From Alkalihalobacterium alkalinitrilicum (GTDB lineage Bacteria > Bacillota > Bacilli > Bacillales > Bacillaceae_F): 64,000 nucleotides of DNA. Below the pieces are notes generated by a model, which ran no database searches, was not told the DNA's origin, and saw nothing but the letters and a program-made list of their open reading frames with translations. Positions 7,978-16,944 of the stretch are shown piece by piece. A program made the position numbers and the translations under genes. The stretch's first letter is position 1, and the number at the start of each line of letters is the position of its first letter. The DNA is taken from contig NZ_KV917368.1 in NCBI RefSeq assembly GCF_002019605.1, positions 1,971,843 to 2,035,842 on the forward strand, read 5' to 3'.

Positions 7978-9036
7978 CTATTTCAAAAATTCCTTTTTTT
8001 GTGCAAGCGACGCATTCGCAAATAAATTTCGGACTCCGATAATTAGCGATTCAAATCTTTCATCATCTGCCTTACCAATCTTCCAACGGTAATAAATTTG
8101 CTGTAGGATAACGGCAATTTTATAAAATGCAAACGTTAAATAATAGTCAAAATTAGAGATGTCTCGTCCACTCTTTTGAGCGTATTCCTCTAAAAGCTCT
8201 TTACGGGAATAAAATCCTGGTTGCCCCGTCACTGAAGGAAGACCCGAGAATGATTCCCCAGCTTGTGTCCAATACGCAACTGCAGATCCTAAGTCTGTCA
8301 AAGGATCGCCGATCGTACACATTTCCCAATCGAATACACCGACTACTTTTCCTGGGTCATTGCTACAATACATCATATTATTTAATTTAAAATCGTTATG
8401 GACAATAGTTGGTTCAGGAGAAGTTGGGATATTTTCGATTAACCATTTTTCAACCTCATCAACATCAGGAATTTCATCCGTTTTCGAGTTTTGGTATCGT
8501 TTTATCCACCCATGAACTTGACGTTCTAAATAGCCATCTGGCTTGCCAATCGATTCTAAACCAGCTTCTTTTATATCAATAGAATGCATCTTAACGAGCG
8601 TATCGACAAAAGCTTCGGAAACCAACCTTCCTGTTTTGTCCGTTTTTTCATAGACGTCTGGTAAGTCATCATCTAATACGACACCATTCTTCTTTTCCAT
8701 AATATAAAAATGTCTTTCCATAATGTCAGGATCTTCACTAAAAAGTAATGGTTTTGGAGCTAAAGGAAATACAGGGTACACTTTTTCTAATATTTGATAT
8801 TCTCGTTCCATATCATGTGCACGCGGTGGAATCGGACCAAATGGAGGTCGCCTTAACACCCCTTGCCAATCTCCAATTTCAATAAAATATGTGAGATTAG
8901 AATAGCCATTTGAAAATGCTTTCGTTCGCATCTTTTCTTCGCTTAAGTTTGGTATATTCCTTCGAATATAGTTTTCTACTTTGTCCCAATTGATTTCATT
9001 CACTTGTTCAACTGGTGTGTTTTGTTTTTCAGTCAT
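7978..9036 (-). CDS. Phosphotransferase of the ACAD10/11 type (APH fold), putative hydroxyacyl-CoA kinase
   Basis: 352 residues from the ATG at 9036; AAGGTGAAG lies just upstream, so the GTG at 9045 is less likely. The kinase fold is clear: a Brenner motif HNDFKLNN with catalytic Asp, then VFDWEMCTIGDPLTDLG with the metal-binding Asp. Relatives include the kinase domain fused to acyl-CoA dehydrogenase in animal ACAD10/11, and LvaA of Pseudomonas putida, which phosphorylates 4-hydroxyacyl-CoA. Here the kinase is a separate gene, with two ACAD10/11-like dehydrogenases in the same island. That pairing supports a 4-hydroxyacyl-CoA role, though other APH substrates cannot be excluded. Confidence 0.8.
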   Translation of the reverse strand: MTEKQNTPVEQVNEINWDKVENYIRRNIPNLSEEKMRTKAFSNGYSNLTYFIEIGDWQGVLRRPPFGPIPPRAHDMEREYQILEKVYPVFPLAPKPLLFSEDPDIMERHFYIMEKKNGVVLDDDLPDVYEKTDKTGRLVSEAFVDTLVKMHSIDIKEAGLESIGKPDGYLERQVHGWIKRYQNSKTDEIPDVDEVEKWLIENIPTSPEPTIVHNDFKLNNMMYCSNDPGKVVGVFDWEMCTIGDPLTDLGSAVAYWTQAGESFSGLPSVTGQPGFYSRKELLEEYAQKSGRDISNFDYYLTFAFYKIAVILQQIYYRWKIGKADDERFESLIIGVRNLFANASLAQKKEFLK

Positions 9037-9077
9037 CCTCTTCACCTTCTTTTCTTTAATATAAATCTAGTTTTATT

Positions 9078-10655
9078 TTAGTGGACATTGCGTTTTTGAT
9101 TTGTCCAATACTTCTCCCTTACTTGTCTTCGTAGTACTTTCCCTACTGCACTTGTTGGTAATTCCTCTACAAAGTTAATTGTTTTTGGCACTTTGTAAGA
9201 AGCTATTTTAGCTTTACAGTATTGTAAAAGTTCACTATCCATGACTGAACTACTCTTTTTCAAGATAACTTCGGCATGGACTGCTTCTCCCCATTCTTCA
9301 TGAGGAATACCAATGACAACGGATTGCTGTACACCTGGATGTGCGTTTAGAACATGTTCTACTTCACTCGCATATACATTAAAACCACCGCTAATGATCA
9401 TATCCTTTTTTCGATCGACAATGTAAATGTATCCGTTGTCATCCATATACCCAACGTCACCAGACTTCCAAAAACCGTCTACTGAAAAGTTCAAAGCTGT
9501 ATTCTCAGGATCATTATAATATCCTTTAATAACTGCATCGCACCTTATCCAAATTTCTCCATTCTCTCCAACGGAAACTTCACGACCTAATTCATCGACA
9601 ATTTTCACTTCAACACCAGGTAAAGCTCTTCCAGCCGAAGCTATAATGTTACGGTCTTTCCCAGGAGTTAATTGATGATCTTCTAAGCCTAAAAGAACGA
9701 CAAGAGGATAAGCTTCTGATGAACCGTATAACTGACAGAACACATTACCAAACTTTTCTTGCAGTTGTTCTAGCTTAGAAGGACTCATAGGAGATGCCCC
9801 GTAAACGACCATTTTTAAACTACTAAGATCAAATCGGTTTTCCGCCTCTAAGTCAATAAGTCGATATAGTAGTGTCGGTACAGCGAATGTAGCTGTAATG
9901 CTTTCCGTTTCAATTACCTTACAAAAATTCTCTAGTTCGGCTGAATTGATGGTGTAATTCGTTCCACCTTTAATAAAAACAGGAAAACAATACACACTTG
10001 TTGCATGGGACATTGGAGTAAGATGTAAAAACTTCGTCTCTTGATCTAGTAAAGTTTCAGAATGGGCAAATTGATAGTTTGCAGCTGAAAGAAATGTTCT
10101 TACTGTATACATGACACATTTCCCTCGACCAGTTGTACCACCTGTAAATTTCACAGCAGCCAAATGTTCGTCCATATCATATTCTACATTTGTTTCCTTC
10201 TCACTAGCTTCAGCGATTAAGTCCCAAAAGTAATGGACGTCTCGGAAATTATGAGGGGGTCTATCCATACAAATGATTTCGATGTTCCGTTTTTTTAATT
10301 CCTCATAATAAGAGTCTAGCTTCTCTTTTTCTATAAAAATAAGCTTTGGTTTTACATAGTCAATTTGATATAAGTGTTCATCGAGTGAATCTCGATAATT
10401 TAGCCAAGTGCTTGTTGGCAAGCCTTTGGATGTCCAAATATTAAATAGACTCAAGTTATCATTCTCAAGATTTAGAACAAAAAAGTCTCCTTCATCCAGT
10501 AGAAAACGATCATGCATCATATTACAAATTTGGTTTGTTAACAGATGAAATTCCATGTAGGTATAAGTCCGATTTCTTTCGATGTTCTTTAAAGCAATTT
10601 TGTCTCTATTCTTTTTCGCAATTTGTAGCATCAATCTACCGAAATTCACGTTCAT
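9078..10655 (-). CDS. AMP-dependent acyl-CoA synthetase
   Basis: 525 residues from the ATG at 10655, which follows GGGGGGGAGTTT; a start at 10673 would run through that site. Domains are the N-terminal adenylation domain with phosphate loop FTGGTTGRGK (about 169-178), QLYGSSEAYP, and a C-terminal lid with KSGDVGYMDDNGYIYIVDRK and the catalytic lysine in PTSAVGKVLRR. It activates a carboxylic acid to acyl-CoA through acyl-AMP. The usual T(S/T)GTTG loop is TGGTTG here. It ends 42 bp before the kinase gene, suggesting coupled expression. It is not closely similar to the other three ligases in the island. Confidence 0.9.
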   Translation of the reverse strand: MNVNFGRLMLQIAKKNRDKIALKNIERNRTYTYMEFHLLTNQICNMMHDRFLLDEGDFFVLNLENDNLSLFNIWTSKGLPTSTWLNYRDSLDEHLYQIDYVKPKLIFIEKEKLDSYYEELKKRNIEIICMDRPPHNFRDVHYFWDLIAEASEKETNVEYDMDEHLAAVKFTGGTTGRGKCVMYTVRTFLSAANYQFAHSETLLDQETKFLHLTPMSHATSVYCFPVFIKGGTNYTINSAELENFCKVIETESITATFAVPTLLYRLIDLEAENRFDLSSLKMVVYGASPMSPSKLEQLQEKFGNVFCQLYGSSEAYPLVVLLGLEDHQLTPGKDRNIIASAGRALPGVEVKIVDELGREVSVGENGEIWIRCDAVIKGYYNDPENTALNFSVDGFWKSGDVGYMDDNGYIYIVDRKKDMIISGGFNVYASEVEHVLNAHPGVQQSVVIGIPHEEWGEAVHAEVILKKSSSVMDSELLQYCKAKIASYKVPKTINFVEELPTSAVGKVLRRQVREKYWTNQKRNVH

Positions 10656-10756
10656 AAACTCCCCCCCTGCCAAAAAGTCTTATAATACCTTGATAAATGA
10701 AATAGAATAAATATTATTCTAGAACTCTATCTATACTTGTTGAGTACCCATAACGA

Positions 10757-11731
10757 TCAATTGCAGTTCGATTTTCGGAAAATATTTCCAGCCTCGTTCA
10801 TCACTTGTTTTACAACTTGTTCGGCACTTATAACATCCTCGATTAAACCCGATACTTGGCCTCCACCCATAAAACCATTTTCAATATCACCTTCAATAGC
10901 AGCTCGCTTATTATGTCCACCTTTTAGAAGAGGAAGGATCTCTTCGACAGAAGGAGTCTCTCGTTCAATAGCTTGTGTTCTTAAGGCAAAGTCATTTTTT
11001 AATACACGACGAGGGCCACCTATATAACGAGACATGATAATCGTATCATCATCTTTCGCTTGGACTATTAGGTTTTTATAATTTTCATGGGCTTCACATT
11101 CGGTAGTCGCAACAAACCGAGTTCCCATTTGTACCCCTTCTGCACCTAAAATCATGACAGCGACCATTGCTTTCCCATTTGAAATTCCTCCTGCAGCAAC
11201 GACTGGGATAGAAACTGAGGCCGCCACTTGTTGAACGAGCACAAGCGTCGTTAATTCTGCTGCTCCATTGTTTCCTCCTGCCTCATATCCTTCACAAATA
11301 ACAATATCGGCGCCGATTTGTTCAACTTTTTGGGCTTGTTTTACTGTTGAAGTCATAACTAACGATTTTAACCCCATCGCTTTCAGTTGTGGAATAAGTG
11401 GTTGAGGATTTCCTCCCCCAAGGCTTACCCCTTGAATGAGTCGCTTATGTTTATTGACGATTTCTAAGTATTTGTCCGTATCCTCATATCCGCGAATAGG
11501 GATATTTACTCCTAGTGGTTTTTTCGTCAGTTGACGAGCGATAAGTATCTCTTCTTCAAACCCTTCAGGAGTACGACCTGCAGAACCAATTTGGCCAAAG
11601 CCCCCTCCTTCTGATACAGCTGCCGCTAGTCGCCCGTTACCTACATATGCTAAACCACCTTGAATAATTGGGTGTTCTATTCCAAGAATTTCACATATAC
11701 GATTATTAACTAATATTGACGATAAATTCAT
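10757..11731 (-). CDS. Nitronate monooxygenase-like flavoprotein with the catalytic His replaced by Asn
   Basis: 324 residues from the ATG at 11731 (GGAGGGAACTTC upstream). It is a TIM-barrel FMN enzyme of the 2-nitropropane dioxygenase/FabK family: IEHPIIQGGLAYVGNG at the start, PVVAAGGISNG and AEGVQMGTRFVAT as phosphate-binding motifs. Family members normally have EG(x)EAGGH(x)G, whose His acts in catalysis. Here the codons read EGYEAGGNNG, an Asn at that position, one base away from His. It may still be an NAD(P)H:quinone-type reductase or bind ligand without nitronate turnover. It follows the SDR gene by 26 bp. Confidence 0.82.
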   Translation of the reverse strand: MNLSSILVNNRICEILGIEHPIIQGGLAYVGNGRLAAAVSEGGGFGQIGSAGRTPEGFEEEILIARQLTKKPLGVNIPIRGYEDTDKYLEIVNKHKRLIQGVSLGGGNPQPLIPQLKAMGLKSLVMTSTVKQAQKVEQIGADIVICEGYEAGGNNGAAELTTLVLVQQVAASVSIPVVAAGGISNGKAMVAVMILGAEGVQMGTRFVATTECEAHENYKNLIVQAKDDDTIIMSRYIGGPRRVLKNDFALRTQAIERETPSVEEILPLLKGGHNKRAAIEGDIENGFMGGGQVSGLIEDVISAEQVVKQVMNEAGNIFRKSNCN

Positions 11732-11757
11732 GAAGTTCCCTCCGCAGTACATGTATA

Positions 11758-12516
11758 TTATTGCGCTAACCATCCACCGTCAACAAATAGTGTTTGACCT
11801 GTCATATAACTACTTGCATCTGATGCTAGTAAAATAACTGCTCCAGAAAGTTCTTGAGGTTGACCTAATCTCTTCATCGGAGTTTTTCCGACAATTTTAC
11901 TTAATACTTTCTCGTTTTCTAGTGCTTCGCTATTCATGTCGGTTTTAATATATGCTGGACCGATTGCATTTACTTGAATTCCATATTTCGCCCACTCAAG
12001 AGCCAGTGTTCTCGTTAAGTTGATTACGGCTGCTTTACTCGCTGTGTACGGGCTAATTCCAACATCACCAACTGCACCCGCTACAGATGCAAGATTAATA
12101 ACTTTACCTGATCCTTGTTCTTTCATTACTTTTCCTGCTGCTTGACAACAGAAGAACAGTGACTTTACATTTAAGTCCATTACTTGATCCCATTCTTGCT
12201 CAGTTACTTCGAGTGCCATATGAGTATTTGAAACCCCTGCATTATTTACTAAAATATCAACACTTCCAAACTGATCTTTAACTGTTGTTACCATATTATT
12301 AATTGCGTCTACATTTCGTAAATCTACTGATAATCCTAGCCCCTTAGAGCCTAGCGCTTCAATTTCTTTAACTACTTGACTATTCAATTGCTCATCTCTT
12401 CCTACAATAACGACATTTGCCCCAGCTTCTGCAAGCGCTAACGCCATAGAGCGACCTAAACCTCGATTTCCTCCAGTAACAATTGCAACTTTATTAGACA
12501 AATCGAATAATTTCAT
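11758..12516 (-). CDS. Short-chain dehydrogenase/reductase (FabG-like)
   Basis: 252 residues. The cofactor motif is TGGNRGLG (residues 15-22), with NNAG at about 90, a catalytic Ser in the INLASVAGAVG region, and YTASK (Tyr/Lys about 156/160), all intact. It could act as a 3-hydroxyacyl-CoA or other secondary alcohol dehydrogenase, a step otherwise missing from the island because no classical 3-hydroxyacyl-CoA dehydrogenase is present. It heads a transcript with a good promoter at 12587-12615 and is followed by the flavoprotein gene. Confidence 0.9.
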   Translation of the reverse strand: MKLFDLSNKVAIVTGGNRGLGRSMALALAEAGANVVIVGRDEQLNSQVVKEIEALGSKGLGLSVDLRNVDAINNMVTTVKDQFGSVDILVNNAGVSNTHMALEVTEQEWDQVMDLNVKSLFFCCQAAGKVMKEQGSGKVINLASVAGAVGDVGISPYTASKAAVINLTRTLALEWAKYGIQVNAIGPAYIKTDMNSEALENEKVLSKIVGKTPMKRLGQPQELSGAVILLASDASSYMTGQTLFVDGGWLAQ

Positions 12517-12586
12517 AAATAGTATCTTCCTTTCTTAATTAAATATGATTTGGTGTTAAAAAAAATATATTTTTCTGAATATATTA

Positions 12587-12615
12587 ATAATAGTATTTTT
12601 TGAATAATAAGTCAA
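12587..12615 (-). promoter_or_regulatory. Promoter of the SDR-flavoprotein-ligase-kinase group
   Basis: On the minus strand TTGACT (12610-12615) and TATTAT (12587-12592) with a 17-bp spacer. The spacer contains ATTCAAAAAATA, a motif also found upstream of the thiolase and TRAP promoters. Confidence 0.6.
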
Positions 12616-12660
12616 AATATAAATTAGTAGTTTCTACGCGATTTCATTTGTAAGAAAGTT

Positions 12661-13404
12661 TTAGATCGTTAAAGAATATCCACCGTCCATTCTTAACACT
12701 TGACCCGTAACCATTCCCATATTTGGTTGACAATAGTTTAAAAGCATATCCGCAACTTCTTCTAGATTGACTGTTTTTTGAGCGGGTGTTTTTTTCGCGA
12801 TGCCGCGAAGTCTTTCCGCAGCATCAGGAAAGATTGAACGAAAAGCTTCAGTATCCATCGCCCCTGGTGAAATAATATTCGCTGTAATTCCATCACTTGC
12901 CCATTCTCCAGCAAAATATCTAATGAGTGCTTCCATCGTCGCCTTTGATACCCCCACACTCGTATAGTCAGGAATTGCACGGCTTGCACCAATACTAGAT
13001 ACAGTAAAAATACGACCAAATTTTTGTTCTCGCATATGGGGATAGACTTTCTGAGCTAAATATAATAAGGCTGAAGCATTGACGGCCATTGTTCTTTCCC
13101 AATGTTCTTTTGTAGTTGATTGTATTGAACTTGTCTTCGCGTAAACAGCATTATGTACTAAAACATCAATGCCTGGAAGATCTCTTACCATGCGTTCAAT
13201 CTCCTCGTATTGACCGACATCCCCTTGAAGAATTGTCGCGTTTCCACCGATTTCTTTTATTTTCTCTGCAGTATATTGTGCTGCGTCTCGATCTTGAAAA
13301 TAGTTTATAAAAACATTATAGTTTGCTTTAGCAAACTTATAGGCAATTTCACGACCTAAGCCTTTTCCCCCACCCGTAATAAGGACATTTTTGTTAACCA
13401 TCAT
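12661..13404 (-). CDS. Short-chain dehydrogenase/reductase
   Basis: 247 residues. TGGGKGLG near residue 10 is the Rossmann glycine motif, followed by VHNAVYA in place of the usual NNAG, TVSSIGASRAIPDYTS with catalytic Ser and Tyr, and SKAT with the Lys. VHNA instead of NNAG is seen in some enoyl-reductase-like SDRs. The ATG overlaps the stop of the preceding ligase (ATGA at 13401-13404), so translation is probably coupled. AAGGAGTGATAC precedes the start. Probably a ketone/alcohol or acyl-CoA dehydrogenase; substrate not identifiable. Confidence 0.85.
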   Translation of the reverse strand: MMVNKNVLITGGGKGLGREIAYKFAKANYNVFINYFQDRDAAQYTAEKIKEIGGNATILQGDVGQYEEIERMVRDLPGIDVLVHNAVYAKTSSIQSTTKEHWERTMAVNASALLYLAQKVYPHMREQKFGRIFTVSSIGASRAIPDYTSVGVSKATMEALIRYFAGEWASDGITANIISPGAMDTEAFRSIFPDAAERLRGIAKKTPAQKTVNLEEVADMLLNYCQPNMGMVTGQVLRMDGGYSLTI

Positions 13405-14948
13405 GTATCACTCCTTAACGCTATTTTCAATACTTTTCCTGCTGCATTTCTTGGTAATGCGCTTAGGAACTCTACACTCTTAGGTTTTTTATAAGAAGCT
13501 AAATAATTCCAACAATACTCAATCACTTCTTGTTCTGTTAACGTTTCATTTGGTTTTGTAACGACTACAGCTTGAACGTTTTCTCCCCAATTTTTATCAG
13601 GGACTCCAATAACAGCTGCTTCTAAAATTTTCGGGTGGGAGTATAACACATCTTCAATTTCCGCAGGGTAAATGTTTTCACCACCACTTATAATCATATC
13701 TTTCTTACGGTCAACAACGTAAATAAACCCTTCTTCATCCATTCGTACTAAATCGCCACTATGGAACCATCCACCCGAAAAAGATTCTGCTGTTGCTTCA
13801 GGATTTTTATAATATTCTTTCATTAATGTGGGGCCCCGATAAACGATTTCACCAATTTCTCCAACTAGCACATCATTCATTTCGTCATCGACGACTCTAA
13901 CTTCCACATTGATGACAGGTTTACCGACCGATGTTGTTTTTCTTAACGAATCTTCAGGATGAAGACACGTCGTACAAGGACTCATTTCCGTTTGACCAAA
14001 TACATCGTAAATACTAGCGTGAGGAAAGTGTTTCATCATCTCTTTTTTTAATTCCAAAGGACAGATAGCAGCAGCTGTCATACATTTTTTTAAAGAAGTG
14101 AGGTTCATGTCTTCTATTCCAGGAACTTGCAAAAGGAAGTTCCACATCGCAGGGACGAGGAATAAACTATTGATCTTTTCCTTTTCTATTACTTGCAAAA
14201 TTCGTTCTGGTTCAAACTCACGATGAATAATGGTCGTTCCATTCACTAGACAGTTATGAATTAAAAAAGACATCGAACCAACATGGAACAAAGGAGGAAC
14301 CATTAAAAATTTAAACGAATGGTCTAACTGAAACTCCCAGATCATATTCATACCATTTTGATATAAGTTTTTATGAGTAAGTACAGCACCTTTTGGACGA
14401 CCAGTTGTACCTGACGTATAAACAATCATACAACCATCATTTTCATTAATTTCAACAGGGGGGAGCGATTGCGTTGTTCTTGTCAGAAGAGTCTTATACT
14501 CAATCAAATCAACTATATCTTCGCCTCCATCAATGACGATAACCCCGTGTAAATTTGTTAAATTCCCTCGAATAGCTTGAACTGCTTCAATATATTCCTT
14601 TTCTATGAATAAAAATTTACACTCCGAGTTTTGTAAAATATATTCTATTTCTTTTTCCTTCAATCTGAAATTAACAGGAACTCCGAGGGCACCACTTAAT
14701 GTTGTAGCAAAGAATATTTCAACAAACGGCAGTCCATTTTTTAAAATAAAGCCAACCTTATCGTCTTTTTCTAGTCCTTCACTTCTTAACCAGTGACTGA
14801 TCATTAATGATCGTTCGTATAATTTCTCATATGTTATTCTTGTATCATCATATATAAAAGCCTCTTTAGATGGCGTTTGATAAGCTGCACTTTTTAGTAA
14901 TCCCCCAACTAATTGCTGTCTTGAAGAAAGTAGTTCAACTGAGCTCAT
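13401..14948 (-). CDS. AMP-dependent acyl-CoA synthetase (FadD-like), paralogue A
   Basis: 515 residues. P-loop YTSGTTGRPKGAVLTH (about 178-193), YDVFGQTEMSP, WFHSGDLVRMDEEGFIYVVD with the hinge region, ISGGENIYPAEIE, and NAAGKVLK with the C-terminal catalytic lysine are all present. It activates a fatty or other carboxylic acid. It is closely similar to the ligase at 24754: long stretches such as TSVGKP(V/I)INVEVRVVD and GEIVYRGPTLMKEYY are shared. Both are followed immediately by an SDR gene. AAAGGAGTG precedes the ATG. Confidence 0.92.
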   Translation of the reverse strand: MSSVELLSSRQQLVGGLLKSAAYQTPSKEAFIYDDTRITYEKLYERSLMISHWLRSEGLEKDDKVGFILKNGLPFVEIFFATTLSGALGVPVNFRLKEKEIEYILQNSECKFLFIEKEYIEAVQAIRGNLTNLHGVIVIDGGEDIVDLIEYKTLLTRTTQSLPPVEINENDGCMIVYTSGTTGRPKGAVLTHKNLYQNGMNMIWEFQLDHSFKFLMVPPLFHVGSMSFLIHNCLVNGTTIIHREFEPERILQVIEKEKINSLFLVPAMWNFLLQVPGIEDMNLTSLKKCMTAAAICPLELKKEMMKHFPHASIYDVFGQTEMSPCTTCLHPEDSLRKTTSVGKPVINVEVRVVDDEMNDVLVGEIGEIVYRGPTLMKEYYKNPEATAESFSGGWFHSGDLVRMDEEGFIYVVDRKKDMIISGGENIYPAEIEDVLYSHPKILEAAVIGVPDKNWGENVQAVVVTKPNETLTEQEVIEYCWNYLASYKKPKSVEFLSALPRNAAGKVLKIALRSDT

Positions 14949-15024
14949 ACGTTATACACTCCTTTAATCATTTTGATATCTCTAGCAAAGCGGTTTACTT
15001 ATGTAGAGTTTTTTCTCATTATTA

Positions 15025-15056
15025 GAAAAATGGAGTGGAGTATAAATACCCCACTC
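15025..15056 (-). terminator. Terminator after the quinone reductase gene
   Basis: GAGTGGAGTAT (15033-15043) pairs with ATACCCCACTC (15046-15056) with one mismatch. On the minus strand CATTTTTC follows. Confidence 0.6.
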
Positions 15057-15090
15057 TCTCTCTTATATAGGTCCATATGGATAGCACCGT

Positions 15091-16074
15091 TTATTTCACT
15101 TTGACTACCAATTTCCCCCATGTCTTACGATCAGCGAGTAAGTTCAATGCTTCAGGTACTTCTTCAAACTCGAATTCTCGATAGATGAGTGGGTCAATTT
15201 TTCCTTCTTCATATAAGCTCATGATTTTATCATGCTCTTCTTGTACTGCATTTGGCTTTAACTTGGAGAAAAGCCCCCAATGAACTCCGACTACTGAGTA
15301 ATTTTTCACTAAAATATGGTTAATTGGTGCACTCGGAATATTACCACCCGCAAAACCTATGACTAATATTCTTCCGTCAAAAGCAATACATTTTCTTGAC
15401 CGTTCAAAAATTTCACCACCGACAGGATCATAAATGACATCTGCACCTTTACCATCTGTTTTTTCTTTGACAACTTGAACAAAGTCTTCCGTTAAGTAAT
15501 CGACAACGATATCGGCCCCTAAACTTCTACACACTTTCGTTTTTTCCACACCACCTGCTGTTGCAATAACGAAAGCACCTGCCGCTTTCCCTAATTGGAT
15601 AGCAGCTGAACCAACTCCGCCTGCACCCGCATGCACTAATAATACTTCCCCTGGTTGAATATTCGCGCGCTCGTGTAGAGCGTAATATGACGTATGATAC
15701 GTAATAAACATTGATGCCGCATCATTAGAAGTCATTGAGTCTGGAATCGGATAAATCGCTTTCTCATCAACTGCAACATATTCTGCCGTTCCACCAGCTG
15801 GTAATTTTGGTAATGCAATAACTCGTTGACCTACTTTAAATTTACTTCCTTCATTAACTGCAGCTAATGTTCCAGAAACTTCGGCACCTACTGTAAATGG
15901 AAAAGGTGGCTTTTCTTGATACTTACCTTGACATAATAAAATGTCAAAAAAGTTTAATGCTGTAGCCTCTACTTCTACTAGTGCTTGGTTTTTATCAATA
16001 CTCGGCTTTGCTACTTCTTCAAGTTTTAGTACATCACTTGGTTCACCATGTTCTTTTATTAGCCAACTTCTCAA
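15091..16074 (-). CDS. Zinc-free quinone oxidoreductase-like MDR protein
   Basis: 327 residues if started at the TTG at 16074, which matches relatives (MRSWLIKEHGEP) and leaves 11 bp to AGAAGGA; a GTG at 16083 is the alternative. The medium-chain fold lacks the zinc ligands: ALNFFDILLCQGKY replaces the Cys/His site. The NADPH-binding motif is HAGAGGVGSAAIQLGK (about 147-162). Such enzymes reduce quinones or enoyl/2-alkenal substrates. It follows the crotonase gene at 16122 by 47 bp and ends this transcript at a terminator. It could reduce an unsaturated CoA or quinone product of the pathway. Confidence 0.85.
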   Translation of the reverse strand: MRSWLIKEHGEPSDVLKLEEVAKPSIDKNQALVEVEATALNFFDILLCQGKYQEKPPFPFTVGAEVSGTLAAVNEGSKFKVGQRVIALPKLPAGGTAEYVAVDEKAIYPIPDSMTSNDAASMFITYHTSYYALHERANIQPGEVLLVHAGAGGVGSAAIQLGKAAGAFVIATAGGVEKTKVCRSLGADIVVDYLTEDFVQVVKEKTDGKGADVIYDPVGGEIFERSRKCIAFDGRILVIGFAGGNIPSAPINHILVKNYSVVGVHWGLFSKLKPNAVQEEHDKIMSLYEEGKIDPLIYREFEFEEVPEALNLLADRKTWGKLVVKVK

Positions 16075-16121
16075 ATTATACACATCCTTCTAAATATTCT
16101 GTCTTTTATAGTTTTAACGAA

Positions 16122-16907
16122 TTAGGAGCCAGAAAAACTTGGCTTTCTCTTCTCAAAAAATGATTTTACTCCTTCTTTATGATCATCCGTCGAAAATGCA
16201 ATGGCCTGTACCATCGCTTCTTCTCGAAGGACTTGCTCTAAAGATAATTCATAACTTCGACTTAAAATGTGCTTCGTTAAGCCCAAAGCTTGAGTAGCAC
16301 TATTTGCTAATCTTTCTGCTAATTCTCTCGCTTTCACTAACAATTGTTCTTTCGGAAGTACATCGAGGACTAGACCGCACTCTTTTGCTTCTGCGCCTGT
16401 AATTGATCGGCCAGTCATTGCTAATTCTTTCGCTCTAGCCATACCTACTAAACGAGGTAAATGGTAAAGGCCTCCTAAATCAGGCACTAACCCGATTTTA
16501 TTAAAAGACATCGCAAATGTACTATTCTCAGAAGCTAAAACAAAATCAGCAGCGATAGCAATACTAAATCCTGCTCCTACCGCATATCCATCGACAGCTG
16601 CGACAACTGGTTTTTCCAATTGGGCTAAATCCGCCATGAAAGGCAACCCAAATTTCATATAATCTCTGGAAATCGCAGCATTATTTCCATCACCAGGAAA
16701 TTCTTTTATATCTCCACCCGCACAAAAGGCTCTCCCACTTCCAGTTAAAACGACAGCGCGAATTTCTGGGTCCTCTTTTATTCGAGCAAGAGAACTTTTT
16801 AAACCTTCGATAATCGCTTTAGAAAGAGCATTCATTTGTTCAGGTTGGTTTAAAGTAATCGTTGCCACACCGTTTTCAACTTCAAAAAGTACTGCAGGTT
16901 CACTCAT
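16122..16907 (-). CDS. Enoyl-CoA hydratase/isomerase (PaaG-like crotonase)
   Basis: 261 residues. The oxyanion-hole motifs GRAFCAGGDIKEF (about 57-69) and VDGYAVGAGFS (about 105-115) are intact, and FNKIGLVPDLGG shows the Asp-type active-site loop of isomerase-like members rather than the Glu pair of classical hydratases. This is typical of PaaG/menaquinone-type enzymes that move double bonds or hydrate unusual enoyl-CoA. It follows the acyl-CoA dehydrogenase gene by 37 bp. GAGGGGCTGAAAAAC precedes the ATG. Confidence 0.88.
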   Translation of the reverse strand: MSEPAVLFEVENGVATITLNQPEQMNALSKAIIEGLKSSLARIKEDPEIRAVVLTGSGRAFCAGGDIKEFPGDGNNAAISRDYMKFGLPFMADLAQLEKPVVAAVDGYAVGAGFSIAIAADFVLASENSTFAMSFNKIGLVPDLGGLYHLPRLVGMARAKELAMTGRSITGAEAKECGLVLDVLPKEQLLVKARELAERLANSATQALGLTKHILSRSYELSLEQVLREEAMVQAIAFSTDDHKEGVKSFFEKRKPSFSGS

Positions 16908-16944
16908 GTTTTTCAGCCCCTCGATATTTTTTTACTATACATGA

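Noticed and set aside
12762-13019. Small minus-strand frame inside the SDR at 12661
   Set aside because: It overlaps the conserved SDR frame on the same strand and has no start signals.
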